From the NCBI RefSeq assembly GCF_009811755.1, contig NZ_BLIV01000002.1, forward strand, positions 55,001 to 119,000: 64,000 nucleotides of DNA, read 5' to 3'. The notes beneath the pieces are model-generated. The model was not told the origin of the DNA. It made no database searches and worked only from the letters and a program-made list of their open reading frames with translations. Numbering within the stretch: position 1 is the stretch's first letter; every line of letters begins with the position of its first letter. Source of the stretch: Roseobacter cerasinus. Lineage in GTDB: Bacteria; Pseudomonadota; Alphaproteobacteria; Rhodobacterales; Rhodobacteraceae. Made by a program: the position numbers and the translations under genes. Positions 61,382 through 64,000 of this stretch are shown in pieces.

Positions 61382-62263
61382 ATGGCCGTCACCGCCGGTC
61401 TGGTCGAGGACCGTCCGCATTTCGGCATCAGCCTCATGCTCTGCGCATGGCTGCTGTTCTCTTTTGTGGACACCAGCGCCAAATGGCTGGCGCTGATCGG
61501 CTTTCCGGCGTTTCAACTGGCCTTCATGCGATACTTCGGCCATTTCGTGATCTCGCTTGGGATGATCGCCCGTGGCGGGCTTAGCCGCGAGCGGTTGCAA
61601 ACGGGCCACCCGTGGCAGGTGAGCAGCCGCGCGCTGCTGCTGATCACCGCGACCGTGTCGAACTTCTATGCCCTGAACTTCCTGCCGCTGACCGTCACCT
61701 CTGCGATCATGTTCTCCAGCCCGGTGATCGTCTGTTTCCTGTCACAGCACTTTCTGAATGAGAAGATCGGTCCTTGGCGCTGGTTCGCGATCCTGCTGGG
61801 CTTTGCCGGGGTCCTGGTGGTGATCCGACCCTTCGGGGCGGAGTTTCACTGGGCCATGCTGCTGGCGCTTTTCAACGCGCTCAGCCTCGCGCTCTATTCG
61901 ATCATGACGCGCAAGCTCGCGGGCGTCGTGGCGACCGAGACGATGCAGTTCCACATGGGCGCGCTCGGCACCGCCCTGCTCCTGCCACTGGCGGTCTGGA
62001 GCTGGCAGGCACCCGCTGACACGCTGCAATGGGCCTTGCTGATCAGCCTCGGGGTTTTCGGCTGGGCCGGACATCAACTCTTGACCAACGCGCACCGGTT
62101 TGGCTCAGCCAATACTCTTATGCCCTTCACCTATTCGTTCATGATCTACCTGACGATCATGAGCTATCTGGTCTTTGATCACCTGCCCGACTATTGGACT
62201 GTCATCGGCGCGCTGATCATCGTGGTCTCGGGCCTCATCATCTGGAAAAGGGAACAGCGATGA
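61382..62263 (+). CDS. EamA-family (DMT) permease
   Basis: A 293-residue integral membrane protein with ten helices in two EamA repeats (about 18-145 and 155-290). VDTSAKWLALIGFPAFQLAFMRY and VTSAIMFSSPVIVCFLSQHFLNEKIGPWRW are typical of the first repeat. It may import or export a metabolite of the pathway. It starts one base after the upstream stop and overlaps the kinase gene by four bases. Confidence 0.92.
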   Translation: MAVTAGLVEDRPHFGISLMLCAWLLFSFVDTSAKWLALIGFPAFQLAFMRYFGHFVISLGMIARGGLSRERLQTGHPWQVSSRALLLITATVSNFYALNFLPLTVTSAIMFSSPVIVCFLSQHFLNEKIGPWRWFAILLGFAGVLVVIRPFGAEFHWAMLLALFNALSLALYSIMTRKLAGVVATETMQFHMGALGTALLLPLAVWSWQAPADTLQWALLISLGVFGWAGHQLLTNAHRFGSANTLMPFTYSFMIYLTIMSYLVFDHLPDYWTVIGALIIVVSGLIIWKREQR

Positions 62264-63255
62264 CCCTCCGCGTGGCCTGTATAGGCGAAGCCATGATCGA
62301 ACTTTCACTGCAAGGCGAGGCGGCCAAGGTCGGCGTGGCGGGCGACACGCTGAACACCGCGATTTATCTGAAGCGCTGTGCAACTGCGGGCCTATCTCGC
62401 GCATCCGAGATATCCCGCTCGGCGGGGCCCGCCGGGCAGCGCGACCCCCACGGACGGGCGCTGCCCTCAGCACAAGAGACAACCGTCGCGGAAGCGCCAT
62501 CAAGCGACCTGCAGGTCGACTATGTCACCTGCCTTGGGGATGACCCCTTCTCCGGCCAGATCCGCGACTTCATCGCGGCACAAGGCATCGGCACAGACGC
62601 CATCCGCACCATCCCCGGCAAATCCCCCGGCCTCTACGCCATCACGACCACCGAGGATGGAGAACGTTCTTTCACCTATTGGCGCAGCGCCGCCGCCGCG
62701 CGCGATGTGTTCCAGACCGGTGACGGCTATGACTTTTCGGTGCTGGAAAGCTACGACGTGCTCTACCTCTCCGGCATCTCGCTGGCGATCCTGCCGCAGC
62801 CCGTGCGCCTGGCGCTGATCGACTGGTTGAAAGACGCATCCCAAACCCTCGTCTACGACAGCAACTACCGCCCCCGCCTCTGGGAGGATCAGGCCACCGC
62901 GCAACAGATCACCCGCGCCATGTGGGCCCGCGCCGACATCGCGCTCCCGTCCATCGACGACGAGATGGCGCTCTTTGATGAAACCGAAGCGCAGGTTACC
63001 GCCCGCGCCCAGAGCCTGCCCGGCACCGGCGCGCTGAAACGCGGGCCGACGGGCCCGCTCTCGCTCGGCGATCCGGTGGCGCAGAGCTACCCGCCCGCAG
63101 AAAACGTCATCGACACCACCGCCGCGGGCGACAGCTTCAACGGCGGCTACCTCGCCGCCCTGCTCACCGGCGAGCCGCAGGCCGCCGCGCTGATGGCCGG
63201 CCACGCCTGCGCCGCCCGCGTGGTCCAGCACCGAGGTGCAATCATTCCAGAATGA
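62260..63255 (+). CDS. kdgK: PfkB-family sugar kinase, 2-keto-3-deoxygluconate kinase-like, with an in-frame insertion
   Basis: A 331-residue kinase that should phosphorylate 2-keto-3-deoxygluconate or a similar acid for aldol cleavage. KdgK-like stretches are IGEAMIELSL, GDTLNTAIYLKR, VDYVTCLGDDPFSGQI, YDSNYRPRLWED, and the catalytic DTTAAGDSFNGGY with its aspartate. Between YLKR and VDYV there are about 45 extra, low-complexity residues absent from normal members, encoded by a palindromic repeat. A later strand region near KRGPTGPLSLG is slightly short. The 3' end overlaps the convergent dehydrogenase by 14 bases. Confidence 0.88.
   Translation: MTLRVACIGEAMIELSLQGEAAKVGVAGDTLNTAIYLKRCATAGLSRASEISRSAGPAGQRDPHGRALPSAQETTVAEAPSSDLQVDYVTCLGDDPFSGQIRDFIAAQGIGTDAIRTIPGKSPGLYAITTTEDGERSFTYWRSAAAARDVFQTGDGYDFSVLESYDVLYLSGISLAILPQPVRLALIDWLKDASQTLVYDSNYRPRLWEDQATAQQITRAMWARADIALPSIDDEMALFDETEAQVTARAQSLPGTGALKRGPTGPLSLGDPVAQSYPPAENVIDTTAAGDSFNGGYLAALLTGEPQAAALMAGHACAARVVQHRGAIIPE
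62383..62514. repeat. Palindromic repeat inserted in frame within the kinase gene
   Basis: The segment contains a perfect nine-pair inverted repeat, GGGCAGCGC (62434-62442) and GCGCTGCCC (62458-62466), with a 15-base loop. Bases 62456-62471 (GGGCGCTGCCCTCAGC) are identical to 17485-17500 in the gap after yghU. The insertion keeps the kinase frame open and adds about 45 residues rich in Ser, Ala, Arg and Gly. Borders are estimated from where kinase similarity stops and resumes. Confidence 0.65.
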
Positions 63256-64000
63256 CGCCCGCCAGGTTCTGCGCGCCGATCAGCGCAAGTAGCTGTTCAT
63301 CCGACCCACCGGACGTCACGATGTCCATGATGATTTCAGCCTTCGGATCCTGCAGCTTGCGCCCCGCCGCCACTTCGGCCCGGCAGAAGCCGATCCACGC
63401 CCGCACCCCTGCCACCAAGGCAGGTGCATCACCGCCCAAGGCGCGCAGGCTGTCGATTATCCGGTAAGGCAGCTTCTGCGTCCCATCCATCGCGATCTGG
63501 CGCAGGCTGTGGCCCATATGCGGGTTGTCGAACCGCGCGGTCAAAGCATCGACGTATGCCGGCGCAATCTGCTGCATCTCGGGCGACAAGGTCCGGGCGG
63601 CCTCCCCCATCAGCGCGCGGGTCTGGGCGCGCAACGTGGCATCTGCCATAGCGTCGTGCACAAACTCATGCCCCGCGAGCGTGCCCGCGTAGGCCAGCAT
63701 CGAATGCGCGCCGTTGAGCATCCGCAGCTTGCGCATCTCATGAGGGGCGACGTGCTTTGTGAACACAACATCGGGCCAATCGGGGCGCGGCCCGGCGAAA
63801 TGATCCTCGATCACCCATTCCCGGAAGGGTTCTGTCGGCACCACCATCGGATCACCCGTCTCGGCGCGCAGGACGTCGGTGGTGGCCGGGGTGATCCGGT
63901 CCACCATACTGTTGGGAAAACGCGCCTGAACCTTGCGCATGTCCAGCCGCGCCTCTGCCGCAAAGGTCACGACAGCGGCCTTCAGCACATCGCCGTTATT
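63242..64000 (-). CDS. Mannitol dehydrogenase family protein (fructuronate reductase-like), 5'-truncated by window edge
   Basis: The C-terminal 252 residues or so of a long-chain mannitol/fructuronate dehydrogenase; the start lies beyond base 64000. Seen are the NNGDVLKAAVVTFA segment, EPFREWVIEDHFAGPRP, LRMLNGAHSMLAYAG with the active-site asparagine and histidine region, and LPYRIIDSLR. The lysine that starts the KxxxxNxxH motif reads KLRMLNGAH here. In this context it would reduce fructuronate or tagaturonate, or oxidise an alditol or aldonate. Convergent with the kinase gene. Confidence 0.9.
   Translation of the reverse strand, partial: NNGDVLKAAVVTFAAEARLDMRKVQARFPNSMVDRITPATTDVLRAETGDPMVVPTEPFREWVIEDHFAGPRPDWPDVVFTKHVAPHEMRKLRMLNGAHSMLAYAGTLAGHEFVHDAMADATLRAQTRALMGEAARTLSPEMQQIAPAYVDALTARFDNPHMGHSLRQIAMDGTQKLPYRIIDSLRALGGDAPALVAGVRAWIGFCRAEVAAGRKLQDPKAEIIMDIVTSGGSDEQLLALIGAQNLAGVILE

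Noticed and set aside
1-64000. CRISPR array, insertion sequence, prophage or integrated element
   Set aside because: No regularly spaced repeats, transposase, integrase or phage structural genes were seen; the tRNA-Val gene has no integrase beside it.

Overview
The window looks like the chromosome of a marine Rhodobacterales (Roseobacter-group) alphaproteobacterium. The grounds are high GC content, densely packed genes with many ATGA/GTGA stop-start overlaps, an RpoE-ChrR singlet-oxygen regulator with its usual neighbours, an SBP56-type methanethiol oxidase, a VPLPA-CTERM protein, TRAP and Liv-type transporters, and short dispersed repeats of the kind common in this group. Assignments are by reading the translated sequence; no database search was run.

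Layout. 1-10.2 kb is mostly housekeeping: a DUF2306 membrane protein, MsrP, a HAD phosphatase, a fasciclin protein, ClpB, PyrF, a probable small RNA with a strong terminator, a NUDIX hydrolase, DinB, an N-formylglutamate amidohydrolase, tRNA-Val(GAC) and the zinc-free form of L36. 10.3-17.3 kb holds an L,D-transpeptidase, a small lipoprotein, a VPLPA-CTERM protein, an ECF sigma/anti-sigma pair, and a divergent SBP56 / polytopic membrane protein / YghU operon. 17.5-33.8 kb is a transport and CoA-activation region: a lone Fbp-type permease, a hydrolase, a PaaK-like ligase, a cupin, LivF, LivK, LivM, LivH, LivG, a long-chain-type acyl-CoA synthetase, and a divergent two-component system. Two small opposite-strand genes sit inside it. 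33.8-39.7 kb has an M20 amidohydrolase, a cysteine-type formate dehydrogenase alpha subunit, a histidine phosphatase, a GST and a decayed saccharopine dehydrogenase. 39.8-45.8 kb is the sigma-E/ChrR locus with a divergent SDR-DUF3833-MFS-DUF1365-FAD oxidoreductase operon, comparable to the furan fatty acid (ufa) locus of Rhodobacter.

45.9-64 kb is one large sugar-acid catabolic island. A minus-strand operon (enolase-superfamily enzyme, D-2-hydroxyacid dehydrogenase, FAH-fold hydrolase, IlvD/Edd dehydratase, SDR) resembles the non-phosphorylating L-fuconate/L-rhamnonate route. It diverges from a beta-hydroxyacid dehydrogenase and a DenD-like D-erythronate dehydrogenase. A GntR/FadR regulator, a complete TRAP transporter (DctPQM), a UxaA/GarD-type dehydratase, a Gfo/Idh oxidoreductase, a second beta-hydroxyacid dehydrogenase, an EamA permease, a KDG-type kinase and a mannitol/fructuronate dehydrogenase cut by the right edge complete it. 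The likely role is uptake and dehydration/oxidation of aldonic or uronic acids from algal polysaccharides.

Most interesting observations: a dispersed palindromic repeat inserted in frame inside the PfkB kinase; a 15-base AT-rich motif shared by the dctP promoter region and the inside of the SDR gene; an SBP56 operon with a membrane protein carrying four intramembrane histidines; a candidate small RNA after pyrF; and a frameshifted saccharopine dehydrogenase remnant.
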